Shown here piece by piece: positions 52,739-62,440 of a stretch of 64,000 nucleotides of DNA. Source of the stretch: Rhodoblastus acidophilus (lineage in GTDB: Bacteria; Pseudomonadota; Alphaproteobacteria; Rhizobiales; Beijerinckiaceae); the NCBI RefSeq assembly GCF_900187365.1, contig NZ_FYDG01000001.1, positions 310,001 through 374,000 of the forward strand, written 5' to 3'. The notes beneath the pieces are model-generated. The model did not search any database and was not told the origin of the DNA. It saw only the letters and a program-made list of their open reading frames with translations. A program made the translations under genes and the position numbers. The stretch's first letter is position 1. The number at the start of each line of letters is the position of its first letter.

Positions 52739-54034
52739 TCAATGCGCGCCGATGTAATGAAATTGGAGAGCTACGATGGCGAAGCTCAGTCCCAGGCTGA
52801 CCGCCGTCTGCATGCGCGCACCCGAGATACGCGCCGACTGGATCGCATAAATAAGCAAGGGGATCAGGCTCGACCCGGCCAACACCCACGATGCCGGCAT
52901 GATGCCGAGTTTCGGCAGCAGTATCAAATCGACGAGAACGATCGTCGCGATCGCTAACGCCTGGGCCACGATCCGGAACCGCATTTCACCATACGCCGCC
53001 AACTGGATGCCAAACGCGGCTGCGGCGAAGCGGGTGAATACGAAGGTGGCGAAGCCCGGCCACAACATGAGCAACGGCTGATATTTCGGACCGAGCAGGT
53101 AAGTGGTCCACAACGGCCCAACGAGCAGAAAGCCGAGAAACCCGAACAGCGCCAGTCCAGCGAATTCGAAATTGAGACGGCTCGCCAGGCGGCGAACCTC
53201 ATCCGAATTATTGTGGCGGTGAGCGTGAGCCAAGCGCGGCAGATAGACGGTCGAAAGGATGACCGCCACCGGCGAAATACTCTGCACCAGCCGTGCGCCG
53301 GCCTGATAGATGCCGACCGACGTCGCATCGAGCAGCATCGTGACCATCACGATATCGATCTGGTTAGACAGATTGGTAAGAGCGCCGTCGACGGCGTAAG
53401 GAAGGGCGCCTCGCGCCATGCGCAAGAAACCCGGCGCATCGAGCGGCCAGGGCTCATCGGCGCACAGCCACCGCCGCAGGGCGCGAGCGACGCCGAGGGC
53501 GTAAACAATCCGTCCTGCCAGCAGCGCCCAAGCGGTAGCCACGGCGTCGCAGGTTCCAATCGCCGCCACCGATACAATCACGAGGACAATCGCACTGGTC
53601 CAAAGCACGGTCCTCCGTTCGATATCGAACCGGCCGAGGGCCCGCGACGCGACGAAGGCGAGATCGGCGTATGCGGCTACGGTCATCGCGAGGAAGACGA
53701 CGATTTGTAATTCCGCGATCTTGCCGTCTATGGAGTTCCAGAAGAGCAGCGCGCCGCCGATGAGCGCACCTGCGCAAGTCGTTGCGGTCTTGACCAGCAG
53801 AGCACGCCGAATAACCTCGACGGTGCGTTGAGGCTCCATTCCCGCCAGACGTAATGCGTAGGTGGCGAGCCCGAAATCTGAGAGCAGATTGAGCAGCCCC
53901 GAGTAAGCCATGGCGCCCGCAAGAACGCCGAACTGCTGGGCGCCAAGATAGCGGGCCATCACGATGAACATGATCAAGCCCAAGCCCAGCCGAGCCAGGG
54001 TCGAAATCGCCATGGCGATTTTGTCGGAACGCAT
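52739..54034 (-). CDS. Wzx-type oligosaccharide flippase
   Basis: 431 residues with about 12 to 14 hydrophobic helices and the MATE/MOP-like N-terminus (DKIAMAISTLARLGLGLIMF, YLGAQQFGVLAGAMAYSGLL). It should flip the undecaprenyl-linked repeat unit to the periplasm. It lies between the pyruvyl transferase and the exosortase block. Confidence 0.87.
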   Translation of the reverse strand: MRSDKIAMAISTLARLGLGLIMFIVMARYLGAQQFGVLAGAMAYSGLLNLLSDFGLATYALRLAGMEPQRTVEVIRRALLVKTATTCAGALIGGALLFWNSIDGKIAELQIVVFLAMTVAAYADLAFVASRALGRFDIERRTVLWTSAIVLVIVSVAAIGTCDAVATAWALLAGRIVYALGVARALRRWLCADEPWPLDAPGFLRMARGALPYAVDGALTNLSNQIDIVMVTMLLDATSVGIYQAGARLVQSISPVAVILSTVYLPRLAHAHRHNNSDEVRRLASRLNFEFAGLALFGFLGFLLVGPLWTTYLLGPKYQPLLMLWPGFATFVFTRFAAAAFGIQLAAYGEMRFRIVAQALAIATIVLVDLILLPKLGIMPASWVLAGSSLIPLLIYAIQSARISGARMQTAVSLGLSFAIVALQFHYIGAH

Positions 54035-54040
54035 TTTCTA

Positions 54041-54532
54041 TTACAGCCTGTCGAGCCGCAAATTGGAGTCTAACTCCAGCGACTCCACCTGGCTCGGATC
54101 GCAATATGGCGACCGGATGACGTGATAGATCGGGTGAAGCTGCGGGCTGCCGCCAAATGCGAATTTCAGCCGTTCCAGATAGCGATTGACCAATCCTTCG
54201 GCGCTGGGAAGACTCCCGTACAGTTTACCAAGATACCAAAATGAAATCACCCCAAGTTGCCCGTAGGTCGCCCTGAACGCCGAATCGCCGCCGCCTTCAG
54301 TTTGAGACGGCCCAATCGACAGCATGCAGCCATCCTTATAGGCCGTCACCGTTAGAGGGTCGGTCTGGGCGAGAATGACGAAGTTCTGGTCCGTCAACGC
54401 ACCGCGTATCCCCTGGATAATCCGATGATTATATTTCGATTGACTCATCGGTTTCTCGACTTTTCCCTTTAACCCCAACGACGCGACCGCGAGCGTGAAG
54501 ACGATCAGCAGTCCCTTTGTTGCGACCTTCAC
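54041..54532 (-). CDS. Exosortase-coupled periplasmic protein
   Basis: 163 residues from a GTG that overlaps the exosortase stop as GTGA. One N-terminal hydrophobic segment (GLLIVFTLAVASLGL) is followed by a soluble domain with two cysteines (KDGCML and SPYCDPS). It is in the place where many clusters have an EpsI-type exosortase partner, but I cannot match it to EpsI. Tight coupling implies joint function with the exosortase. Confidence 0.5.
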   Translation of the reverse strand: MKVATKGLLIVFTLAVASLGLKGKVEKPMSQSKYNHRIIQGIRGALTDQNFVILAQTDPLTVTAYKDGCMLSIGPSQTEGGGDSAFRATYGQLGVISFWYLGKLYGSLPSAEGLVNRYLERLKFAFGGSPQLHPIYHVIRSPYCDPSQVESLELDSNLRLDRL

Positions 54533-55359
54533 CGACGCGCTCCCTTCAACGAGATCGTTGCGATCGCAGCCGTCATGATCAGGCTGGCGATGTTGGCGCC
54601 GATTGTTCCGTGAGCGATGTCGTAGAGATCCGGCCTCAACGCGATTACGCCGATGCGGACCGTGTTGACCGTCACGACCGCAAGGCAGGAAAGCGCAACA
54701 AAAAATATCGAGCGAACAACACCCCGGGCGCCGTAGTAGCTGCGCGCGACAATCCAGCCAACGAACGCCAGCGACATGTTGCTGAACGACGAGCAGGCCT
54801 CAAGCACCTGAAGCGTGGTCGATCCGTCCGCCGCGTTTATCAAGTTTCCCGTGAACGGCCGGCCGGTCACGGTCGCCACCAACAAGGTGTCGATCCGCAA
54901 GATCGTTTCCATAAAGAAGCGAAAGATCAGCCGCGACCACACCGACGAGAAACATAACGCCAGCACGACCGAGAACGTGGCGCGAATGGATGGATTGCCG
55001 GGGCGGGTCACGAGAAAATAAAGACTGAAACCGGTGAGACCGACCCAACTCAGGGCTGAGACCGGAAGTCCGATGAAGCCCAGCATCACACCGATGGCCA
55101 CGTAGTCCAGCCGGCGGGTTGGGCCAAAATCGGCCTTTCGGACCAGATCAAGCGCGAGCCACATCGCCACCCAAATCACGATGGAGATGTTGAAAGTCGC
55201 CAGCAAGCCCTCCCCGAGTCCATTCTCATTGACGTATTCGGAAACACGGAGAAACAGGCCATTCACAAAGGCCAGCGCCAACACTCCGAAGACGAGATGT
55301 CGCAATTCGAAGCCGCCTCCGACCTGGGCCATCGGTTGATTCGTCGCTGCAACAGTCAT
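54529..55359 (-). CDS. Exosortase
   Basis: 276 residues with about 8 membrane helices. The catalytic signatures are in order: LEACSSFSNMSLAF (Cys of the ACSG-like box, here ACSS), VNTVRIGVIAL (Arg) and YDIAHGTIGANIASL (His). These are the three invariant residues of the exosortase/archaeosortase family. It should cut C-terminal sorting signals and join proteins to a surface glycan or anchor. It is inside an EPS gene cluster, as is usual, and three candidate substrates with PGPxxGAG signals are at 27.8-29.8 kb. Confidence 0.85.
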   Translation of the reverse strand: MTVAATNQPMAQVGGGFELRHLVFGVLALAFVNGLFLRVSEYVNENGLGEGLLATFNISIVIWVAMWLALDLVRKADFGPTRRLDYVAIGVMLGFIGLPVSALSWVGLTGFSLYFLVTRPGNPSIRATFSVVLALCFSSVWSRLIFRFFMETILRIDTLLVATVTGRPFTGNLINAADGSTTLQVLEACSSFSNMSLAFVGWIVARSYYGARGVVRSIFFVALSCLAVVTVNTVRIGVIALRPDLYDIAHGTIGANIASLIMTAAIATISLKGARR

Positions 55360-55468
55360 GGTGAGCCTGCCCTGACGTTGGTCATTTCAGTCCTTTGGTC
55401 CAAAGTCCCACCGTCCCAACCGCGAGAACCGCCAGTCGAGCCCTCGAGATTGATCGACGGATGCGCGC

Positions 55469-56662
55469 CTAGGCTGCGTCGGTGCTGACAGTGCGCGGCA
55501 AACCAGAGCCTAAGGCGTCGATCGCATCGGCGACGCGTTGTTCGAACGTCGCGCGCCGATCGTTCGCCCATTTCTGGCCGACCTCGTATCTCGAGGGGGC
55601 GTCGGCCCGGACCAGATGGACAATCGCCGCTGCGAAGCCTTGAGGATCATCCGCCGCGACGACATGATCCGGAATGTTCGTCATGCCTCGAAGGCCAAGG
55701 TGGGTCGCGACGATTGGCACGCCTGAGGAGATCCCCTCGATGGTCTTCAGTTGCACGCCGCCGCCGGAAACGGTCGGTATCAGCAGAACGCGGCAGCTGC
55801 GCAAAAATGACGCCGCATCTTCCACAAAACCTTCGTAACGCAGGTTCCCGAAAGCATGTGGCACGGTTTCGGCCCCCTTGCCGGCGACGTGGACCGTAAT
55901 GTCGGCGGGGATGTCCGGCATCACAGCATCTACCAGCCAGCGCAATCCGTTGCGGTTGACCTCCCAGAGCCACGCTCCGAGAATGCCCACGTCGCGGCTC
56001 TTCACTGGCGCGCCGAATACCGGAGGAAGCGCTCGACCTGGCAGATCAAAGTTGCGGATATCTGCTTCGGGGGCCAGCCGTGCGAAGCCTGCCTGATCGC
56101 TCTCGCTGAGCGTCCACACTTGCGCGGCTCCCCGGGCCAATCTCCCTTCCACCCCCGTCAACAGACGTGAATCGCGGGCGTAGAGACTGCGCTTCACCAA
56201 GTTGCCGGCGCCGGTGAAGCCGGCCATGTCGCCATAGAGCTTCGACTCGAGATTGTGCGGTATGAACAGTGTTTTCTTGGGCAGGAAATCGAGATCGGCC
56301 ACCCAGGCCATGTGCGTCTGGTTGATCGCCAAGAGGTCATAGGCCTTGCGCGCCACGCATCGACGCAGCGTCTCGATCATCTGACGGGACACGAACTTGC
56401 TGTTGATGAAAGGGCGCCCGGAGACGAAGGAGCGCAGGAGCCAACCGCCAATCTCGGTTTTGCCGGCCGTCTCTATCTCGATATTCCAATGCCCCGCCGA
56501 TATCGAATGGGGATTATTGGGACTAGCGCCATCGCGCGAATAGGCGACCACGTCCACGTCCGAACCCGCCTTCCGCATTGCCGAAACGTAATTGTCGGTG
56601 GCGGTATCGGCGCCGTTCGCGCGTTTTTCAGGAAAGGACATGGTCACGAAGAGGATTTTCAT
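55469..56662 (-). CDS. GT4 family glycosyltransferase
   Basis: 397 residues from ATG 56662 (MKILFVTMSFPEKRANGADT). GT-B fold with the GT4 C-terminal lobe: VGILGAWLWEVNRNGLRWLV and PTVSGGGVQLKTIEGISSGV (EX7E-like region), IVATHLGLRGM. It uses a nucleotide-sugar to extend the repeat unit on the cytoplasmic side. Donor unknown. Confidence 0.88.
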   Translation of the reverse strand: MKILFVTMSFPEKRANGADTATDNYVSAMRKAGSDVDVVAYSRDGASPNNPHSISAGHWNIEIETAGKTEIGGWLLRSFVSGRPFINSKFVSRQMIETLRRCVARKAYDLLAINQTHMAWVADLDFLPKKTLFIPHNLESKLYGDMAGFTGAGNLVKRSLYARDSRLLTGVEGRLARGAAQVWTLSESDQAGFARLAPEADIRNFDLPGRALPPVFGAPVKSRDVGILGAWLWEVNRNGLRWLVDAVMPDIPADITVHVAGKGAETVPHAFGNLRYEGFVEDAASFLRSCRVLLIPTVSGGGVQLKTIEGISSGVPIVATHLGLRGMTNIPDHVVAADDPQGFAAAIVHLVRADAPSRYEVGQKWANDRRATFEQRVADAIDALGSGLPRTVSTDAA

Positions 56663-56778
56663 TTGAACGGCTCTGTCATAATTCAAACTGCGCTAGACTG
56701 GTTCGTTGCTGCCCGGCAATCGCCCATTGGAGGGCAGGTCGATAGTCGCCGAAAAGTTGTCTGATGATGGCGCGGAGT

Positions 56779-57873
56779 TCAGCCCCTCGTCGGGTCGACT
56801 CTAATGCTGACCGCGCGGATGACTTCGGATACCTTTCGCTCCAACTTCTTTGGCGCATCCCATTTCATGCTTAGACGCATAACTCGCTTCTCAAGGGCGT
56901 GCCAGCTTATCCAGCCGAAGGCGCAGGCAACAATAAAAGTTGCTGTTCCTGCAATTAATGGATTTATCAACGGATAATACCATAATATCGTCTTTTCCAC
57001 AGGCCACGCATACAGATACAATCCATACGATATGTCATCACGATTATTGATCTGAGATATCGCCCGCGAACCACCGAACGACGCTATCGAAAATATAATG
57101 TATGACCCAAATATCGCAAACGCAGGCTCCGCCATATATTGGCTGAACATAAATAATGTTAATCCAAATCCAGATATAATCAAATATGATTTTTTAAAAA
57201 CTATTATGTCACGCTTTGTATAAAATAGAACACCAATCAAGAATATGCCAGCAAATCGAAAGTTTAGTGCGTGTTCATTCATATATTGGTTTTTATATGC
57301 GATCATGCACAATATCGCACTTATTAAGATAAATATTGGACGATTGATTATTTTTGTTATTCCTAGAATAATTACCAATATATAACATCTGAATTCATAA
57401 CTGATAGTCCACATTGCGCCATTCAAAACGGGATGCGCCGTGCCTACAAAAACATTAGGTACCGACGGCGGGCGAAGCATCATCGCTTCTTTTACGTTGA
57501 TGATTAATGACGAGAAGATATCCGCAATAGATGCCCCGCCCAATGGGGCGATAATTGCTAGACAAAAAACACAACACATCAAAAACGCCGGATATATTCT
57601 TGCTATTCTTCTTACAAGATAATTAATTATTCCATTATTGCTGATGTAACTTCCAGCTATTAGGTAGCCGCTCACGACAAAAAACCCATCGACTGCCACC
57701 GTTCCGAACGAGAGTGTGCCGAAAATACGTGTGAGTAACTCTCGGCTTCGATCCCCGTCTATTAATTCCGGTGTATGGGCTACAATTACAAGAGATGCAA
57801 GAACGAGTCTTATAAAGCCGAACGCGTTGTTATGATTTTCGAAGCGAGTGACCTCTTTAACTGGGTTGCTCAT
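56779..57873 (-). CDS. Acyltransferase 3 family protein (OafA-like)
   Basis: 364 residues from ATG 57873. About 10 hydrophobic helices and the family motif FGFIRLVLASLVIVAHTPEL (Arg and His near the N-terminus) with FFVVSGYLIAGSYI. It should O-acetylate or otherwise acylate EPS sugars in the membrane. Middle parts are AT-rich with many ATA/ATT codons, as in the next gene, suggesting transfer. Confidence 0.85.
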   Translation of the reverse strand: MSNPVKEVTRFENHNNAFGFIRLVLASLVIVAHTPELIDGDRSRELLTRIFGTLSFGTVAVDGFFVVSGYLIAGSYISNNGIINYLVRRIARIYPAFLMCCVFCLAIIAPLGGASIADIFSSLIINVKEAMMLRPPSVPNVFVGTAHPVLNGAMWTISYEFRCYILVIILGITKIINRPIFILISAILCMIAYKNQYMNEHALNFRFAGIFLIGVLFYTKRDIIVFKKSYLIISGFGLTLFMFSQYMAEPAFAIFGSYIIFSIASFGGSRAISQINNRDDISYGLYLYAWPVEKTILWYYPLINPLIAGTATFIVACAFGWISWHALEKRVMRLSMKWDAPKKLERKVSEVIRAVSIRVDPTRG

Positions 57874-57998
57874 GTGGGCAGACCTATAAAGTGGGACAGT
57901 GCAAACACCCAACTCGACCGAAATAAGCTTTGCATATGTGTTGACCTGAAATAATCTGACTTCCGAAACACGTCGCCCTCCATCAGAATGGAACGACC

Positions 57999-59288
57999 TT
58001 AAGATGCAGAGACAAATGGCTTTTTGTTGACCCTAGAATTGAGGCTCGACCCGACGTTGACCGGAACTGCGGAATGACGGGCCGCTCTTCTTCTGCTCAA
58101 ATGTTCTAAATATAGAAAAATGAAAAAAGCTAAAAATACGCGACCTGATGCCATGAAGATAGTTGGCGCGATGATGCCATATAACCCATTCATGATTCCG
58201 ACCGAAAACAGTACGCTTTTCAGCGGTTCGCTTACATTGAAATGGTGCCACCAAAAGAAGCACAAATATGTGCATGCGAAAAAAATAACGAGACCAGGAA
58301 GTCCTAATGCAATCCATATACCTAACGCGCCTAAATCATTTGGAAAAAATAGTGCTCCGCTGTTTATATACATCTGATACTCTAACGTCGTGCTAGATCC
58401 AAGACCCGCGCCGGTGAGCGGATGTTCGCCCAATATGCGAATGGCCGCAGTGTACTCATTGGCTCTAGCCCACGCACTATCATCATGAGACAATTCAATA
58501 AATGGATTGAATCGGTAGTCTATAATACCTATGCAGGCTACCAAAAAAACGGCGATGAAGACGAGAGCCGATGCAACTGAAGCTGTCTTTCGAATAAAGC
58601 TACTCGGGATAAACAATATCAAAGTGGCGACGAAAAGCCCCTGTGCAACCCGTGAATGGGAAAGAGCGAGTGCGGCAATTCCTAAAGTTGCGGAAATTAT
58701 GTGGAATAATGAGACTTTTTGTCGTAACTGACTAATCGCATAATATACTACAAATACCGCGAATGATGTTGCCAAAACAACTCGCGTTTCTCTGGCTGAG
58801 TCTGCCCCCATGACCCCGGACACATCTGCCAATTCTTTTGTCGGAATAGCGGTGATAGCAAAAGTCGAAAATATATATATTATAACATACGAAGCAGAAG
58901 CGATGTATATTGATTTTAAAATGATTTGGGGATAAACCCTTAAGGCACAAAAAACGATGAACTGAAGGCATAGAGCGATGTCTAAACCACCTATTATATT
59001 AAAACCAACATCCGCTTGCGCTGAATAGGCGATTTTTTGTGCAATTATTGTTATTGCGAATATGGAGAATACAAAAAGTGGCCGATATTCGCTTCTGCGC
59101 GCCAAAATAATAGCCGATATTATTATCGATAATATAATTAACGCCATGCAAATATAGGTTGTTTCGCTGAAAATAATGTCAAAAATGCGCGCCGCAGCCC
59201 CAATGTTTGCCGCGGCAAGAGCGTAAATATACAACATCTTGACGCGACTGACCTCATTTTTGCAATTTGCGTTTGTATAAATTTTCAT
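57999..59288 (-). CDS. Wzy-type O-antigen/EPS polymerase
   Basis: 429 residues, about 11 hydrophobic helices. The large periplasmic loop carries the Wzy/ligase pattern (AAIRILGEHPLTGAGLGSST). AT-rich composition. The start overlaps the preceding glycosidase stop by 4 bases, so the two are translated together. It would polymerise repeat units in the periplasm. It could also be a ligase; the EPS context favours polymerase. Confidence 0.78.
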   Translation of the reverse strand: MKIYTNANCKNEVSRVKMLYIYALAAANIGAAARIFDIIFSETTYICMALIILSIIISAIILARRSEYRPLFVFSIFAITIIAQKIAYSAQADVGFNIIGGLDIALCLQFIVFCALRVYPQIILKSIYIASASYVIIYIFSTFAITAIPTKELADVSGVMGADSARETRVVLATSFAVFVVYYAISQLRQKVSLFHIISATLGIAALALSHSRVAQGLFVATLILFIPSSFIRKTASVASALVFIAVFLVACIGIIDYRFNPFIELSHDDSAWARANEYTAAIRILGEHPLTGAGLGSSTTLEYQMYINSGALFFPNDLGALGIWIALGLPGLVIFFACTYLCFFWWHHFNVSEPLKSVLFSVGIMNGLYGIIAPTIFMASGRVFLAFFIFLYLEHLSRRRAARHSAVPVNVGSSLNSRVNKKPFVSAS

Positions 59289-60415
59289 AGAGCGTCAATG
59301 TTCCTGACTGCGTTGAGAAACATATGCCAGCGGGCTTGATTGCGTGAATGCGGGCCGAAATTCCAATCCGGATCGGTGCTGTTGGCGACGTGAACCGCCC
59401 ATAGAAGGGCCAGTTGCACGTGGGATCTAGCGACCTGCTGCAACACACTCAGGAAAAGTTCGTCCGAGTTAGACTGGGGAACTTGATACTTGGTGCTCAC
59501 GCCGAACTCGCCGACAATTACGGGTTTGCGTCTCAGTTTAGCTTTCGACCGCAACATACTCAGATAGATCATGAGCCCGGTATAATTTCGGTTGTGCCAC
59601 CCGAGCCCTTCATAAGGATGGATCGTGAGCGTATCGGTCGCGTCGTCGTAAAACCTCTCCTCTACCGAAGAATTCCAATCGCGTCGGTCTGAAAGCTTGA
59701 AGCGCCATCCAACCCAACCGGATGCCGTGGCGCGTGGAGGTGAGTTCCGATAGGCGGGTTCCGAGTCGATGACGCGGACGTTTTCTAAAAAAGTCTTTGT
59801 GAGCTTGTGGCAGATTTCCAGAGGAAGGCTATCGTCGTCCGTCCAAGCTGCCGGCGTGCCCATATCCGGCGCTGTGGAAAACTTTGGACTGGGAATGCCG
59901 AGAAAGCCGTCCATTTCATTCCCGTACTCCCAATAACCGATGGCGCTGCTCCCCTTGTAACGCGACACGATGGTCGTGGTGATGTCGGCCACGAGTTCGT
60001 AAGACCGGCTCTGCGGGTCCGCCAGCGCCGGCAGATTCTCCCCAAAAAGAGGCGGGATCTGAGTCGCTGAAAAGAAGAGAGACGGAATGAGCGCCATTTT
60101 GAGGGATTCGGCGCTACGAACAAGGGAGTCAAAAGCTCCAAGAAAGCTCTCGCGATTTTCCAGGTAAGCGGTTCGCAGCGTCAGCGGACGATTCCCGAAC
60201 GGTGCGAAGCGCACGAACCGAATGCCGTTGTCAGCCAGAACTCGTAGTAGGTGATCGCGTTGCAGCGTTGGCGTCAGAACCAACGGCGCACGCGGCGAAA
60301 CCGAGCCGGGGCCATTAAGCCAACGGATCAGCAACTCGGGCGTGTTTACGCCAAATTCACGGATCGCTTGACCGCCCACCTTGAGCAGGCCGTCTTCAAC
60401 GTAGGCGACGGGCAT
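59285..60415 (-). CDS. Clan GH-A glycosidase (GH5-like)
   Basis: 376 residues, no signal peptide. A (beta/alpha)8 pattern with GIRFVRFAPFGNRPLTLRT, YWEYGNEMDGF (acid/base Glu in NE) and VIVGEFGVSTKY (nucleophile Glu in EFG). It probably hydrolyses or trims a beta-linked glycan; many EPS clusters have such an enzyme to cut or release the polymer. The lack of a signal peptide is odd for that job, and it could act in the cytoplasm. Confidence 0.75.
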   Translation of the reverse strand: MPVAYVEDGLLKVGGQAIREFGVNTPELLIRWLNGPGSVSPRAPLVLTPTLQRDHLLRVLADNGIRFVRFAPFGNRPLTLRTAYLENRESFLGAFDSLVRSAESLKMALIPSLFFSATQIPPLFGENLPALADPQSRSYELVADITTTIVSRYKGSSAIGYWEYGNEMDGFLGIPSPKFSTAPDMGTPAAWTDDDSLPLEICHKLTKTFLENVRVIDSEPAYRNSPPRATASGWVGWRFKLSDRRDWNSSVEERFYDDATDTLTIHPYEGLGWHNRNYTGLMIYLSMLRSKAKLRRKPVIVGEFGVSTKYQVPQSNSDELFLSVLQQVARSHVQLALLWAVHVANSTDPDWNFGPHSRNQARWHMFLNAVRNIDAL

Positions 60416-60465
60416 TTAGGCTACGAACTCCCTTTGGAGAGCAAATGGCGCCCTACAAACTGGAG

Positions 60466-61530
60466 TCACAGCGCGGTCTCCCTCTCGGCGATCAGACCGA
60501 GCCGCTTGCCGGCGTAGACCTTTTCGCGCAACGGGCGCCACCACCATTCGTTATCGAGATACCACGCCACCGTCTTCTCGATGCCGGTGTCGAAATTTTC
60601 CTGCGCGCGCCAGCCCAGTTCGGTTTCGAGCTTGGTGGCGTCGATAGCGTAGCGGGCGTCGTGGCCGGGGCGGTCGGCGACGAAAGTGATGAGCTTTTCG
60701 CGCTTGTTCGCCGTGGGGGCCTCGCGGTCGAGAATCGCGCAGATGCGGCGGACGATGTCGATGTTGCGGCGCTCGTTGCGGCCGCCGACATTGTATTTCT
60801 CCCCTACCCTGCCCCGCGTGAGAATCGTCAGCAGCGCGCGGGCGTGGTCCTCGACATAGAGCCAATCGCGGATATTGCAGCCGTCGCCGTAAACCGGCAG
60901 CGGCTTGCCGTGCAGCGCGTTGAGGATGATCAGCGGGATCAGTTTTTCCGGGAAATGGTACGGCCCGTAATTGTTGGAGCAGTTGGAGATCACCACCGGC
61001 AGGCCATAGGTGCGGCCCCACGCGGTCGCCAGATGATCGGACGCCGCTTTCGACGCCGAATAGGGCGAGGACGGGTCGTAGGGCGTGGTCTCCTGGAACA
61101 GGCCGTCGGCTCCGAGCGAGCCATAGACTTCATCGGTCGAGACGTGGAGATAGCGGAAGTTTTCGCGCTTGCCGGGCGGCAGCGCGGACCAGTAGGCGCG
61201 CGCGGCTTCGAGCAGCGTAAAACTGCCGACGACATTGGTGGCGATGAAATCGCCGGCGCCGGTGATCGAGCGGTCGACATGGCTTTCGGCGGCGAGGTGC
61301 ATCACGCCGTCGGGCTGGAAATTGGCGAAGGCGGCGTCCATCGCGGCGCGGTCGCAAATGTCGGCTTTCAGGAAATCGTAATGCGCGTTTTTCTCGATCT
61401 CGCGCAGCGAGTCTTGGTTGCCGGCATAGGTCAGCTTGTCGACGTTGAGCACCGAGACGCGTTCGCCGACCAGATAGCGGCAGACCGCCGAACCGATGAA
61501 CCCCGCGCCGCCCGTCACCAGAATCCGCAT
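60466..61530 (-). CDS. rfbB: dTDP-glucose 4,6-dehydratase
   Basis: 354 residues from ATG 61530, which follows GAGGAGG. Rossmann motif [19 protein letters not shown], active-site [21 protein letters not shown] (YxxxK) and the substrate loop [17 protein letters not shown]. Second step of dTDP-L-rhamnose synthesis. In a tight leftward run rfbC-rfbA-rfbB. Confidence 0.95.
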   Translation of the reverse strand: MRILVTGGAGFIGSAVCRYLVGERVSVLNVDKLTYAGNQDSLREIEKNAHYDFLKADICDRAAMDAAFANFQPDGVMHLAAESHVDRSITGAGDFIATNVVGSFTLLEAARAYWSALPPGKRENFRYLHVSTDEVYGSLGADGLFQETTPYDPSSPYSASKAASDHLATAWGRTYGLPVVISNCSNNYGPYHFPEKLIPLIILNALHGKPLPVYGDGCNIRDWLYVEDHARALLTILTRGRVGEKYNVGGRNERRNIDIVRRICAILDREAPTANKREKLITFVADRPGHDARYAIDATKLETELGWRAQENFDTGIEKTVAWYLDNEWWWRPLREKVYAGKRLGLIAERETAL

Positions 61531-61540
61531 GGTTTCCTCC

Positions 61541-62413
61541 TCAGATCCGGCCGTCGGCGATGCGCAGCAGGAAGCGGCCATAGGCGGTCTTGGCGAACAG
61601 ATTTCCACGCGCGATCAATTGGTCGCGGTCGATGAAGCCGTTGAGATAGGCGATCTCCTCCAGGCAGGCGACCTGGATGCCCTGGCGCTTCTGGATGACC
61701 TGGACGAATTCGGCGGCCTCCAGCAGGCTGTCGTGCGTCCCGGTGTCGAACCAGGCGTAGCCGCGGGACAGGCGCTCGACCTGCAGCGCGCCACGTTCGA
61801 GATAGATGCGGTTGATGTCGGTGATCTCAAGCTCGCCGCGCGGCGAGGGTTTGAGGTTCGCCGCGATGTCGATCACGGAATTGTCGTAGAAATACAGGCC
61901 GGTGACCGCCCAGGGCGAGTCCGGCTGCTGCGGCTTTTCCACGATGGCGACCGGACGTCCCTCGGCGTCGAGCGTCACCACGCCGTAACGCTCGGGGTCC
62001 TCGACATGATAGCCGAACACGGTGGCGCCGGCGCCGCGTTCGCGGGCGCGCTGCAGCGCCGCGCGCAGGCCGGCGCCGAAGAAAATGTTATCGCCGAGCA
62101 CCAGACAGACCGGATCGGTCCCGACGAAATCGGCGCCGATGACGAAGGCCTGCGCCAGCCCCTCGGGCCGGGGCTGCACCTTGTAGGAAATCTGCAGGCC
62201 GAACTGTTCGCCCGTGCCGAACAGCCGCTGGTAATTTTCGATATATTCCGGCGACGAGATGATCAGAATCTCGCGTATGCCCGCCAGCATCAGCACCGAG
62301 ATCGGATAATAGATCATCGGCTTGTCGTAAATCGGCAGCAATTGCTTGTTGATCGCCAGAGTCGCCGGGTGCAGGCGCGTGCCCGAGCCGCCCGCCAGGA
62401 CAATGCCTTTCAT
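61541..62413 (-). CDS. rfbA: Glucose-1-phosphate thymidylyltransferase
   Basis: 290 residues, the usual length. Nucleotidyltransferase signature [46 protein letters not shown] and [20 protein letters not shown]. It makes dTDP-glucose, the first step of the dTDP-sugar pathway. Ten bases before rfbB. Confidence 0.95.
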   Translation of the reverse strand: MKGIVLAGGSGTRLHPATLAINKQLLPIYDKPMIYYPISVLMLAGIREILIISSPEYIENYQRLFGTGEQFGLQISYKVQPRPEGLAQAFVIGADFVGTDPVCLVLGDNIFFGAGLRAALQRARERGAGATVFGYHVEDPERYGVVTLDAEGRPVAIVEKPQQPDSPWAVTGLYFYDNSVIDIAANLKPSPRGELEITDINRIYLERGALQVERLSRGYAWFDTGTHDSLLEAAEFVQVIQKRQGIQVACLEEIAYLNGFIDRDQLIARGNLFAKTAYGRFLLRIADGRI

Positions 62414-62440
62414 TCGATGCCTCCCCGCAACAGACTGGAT

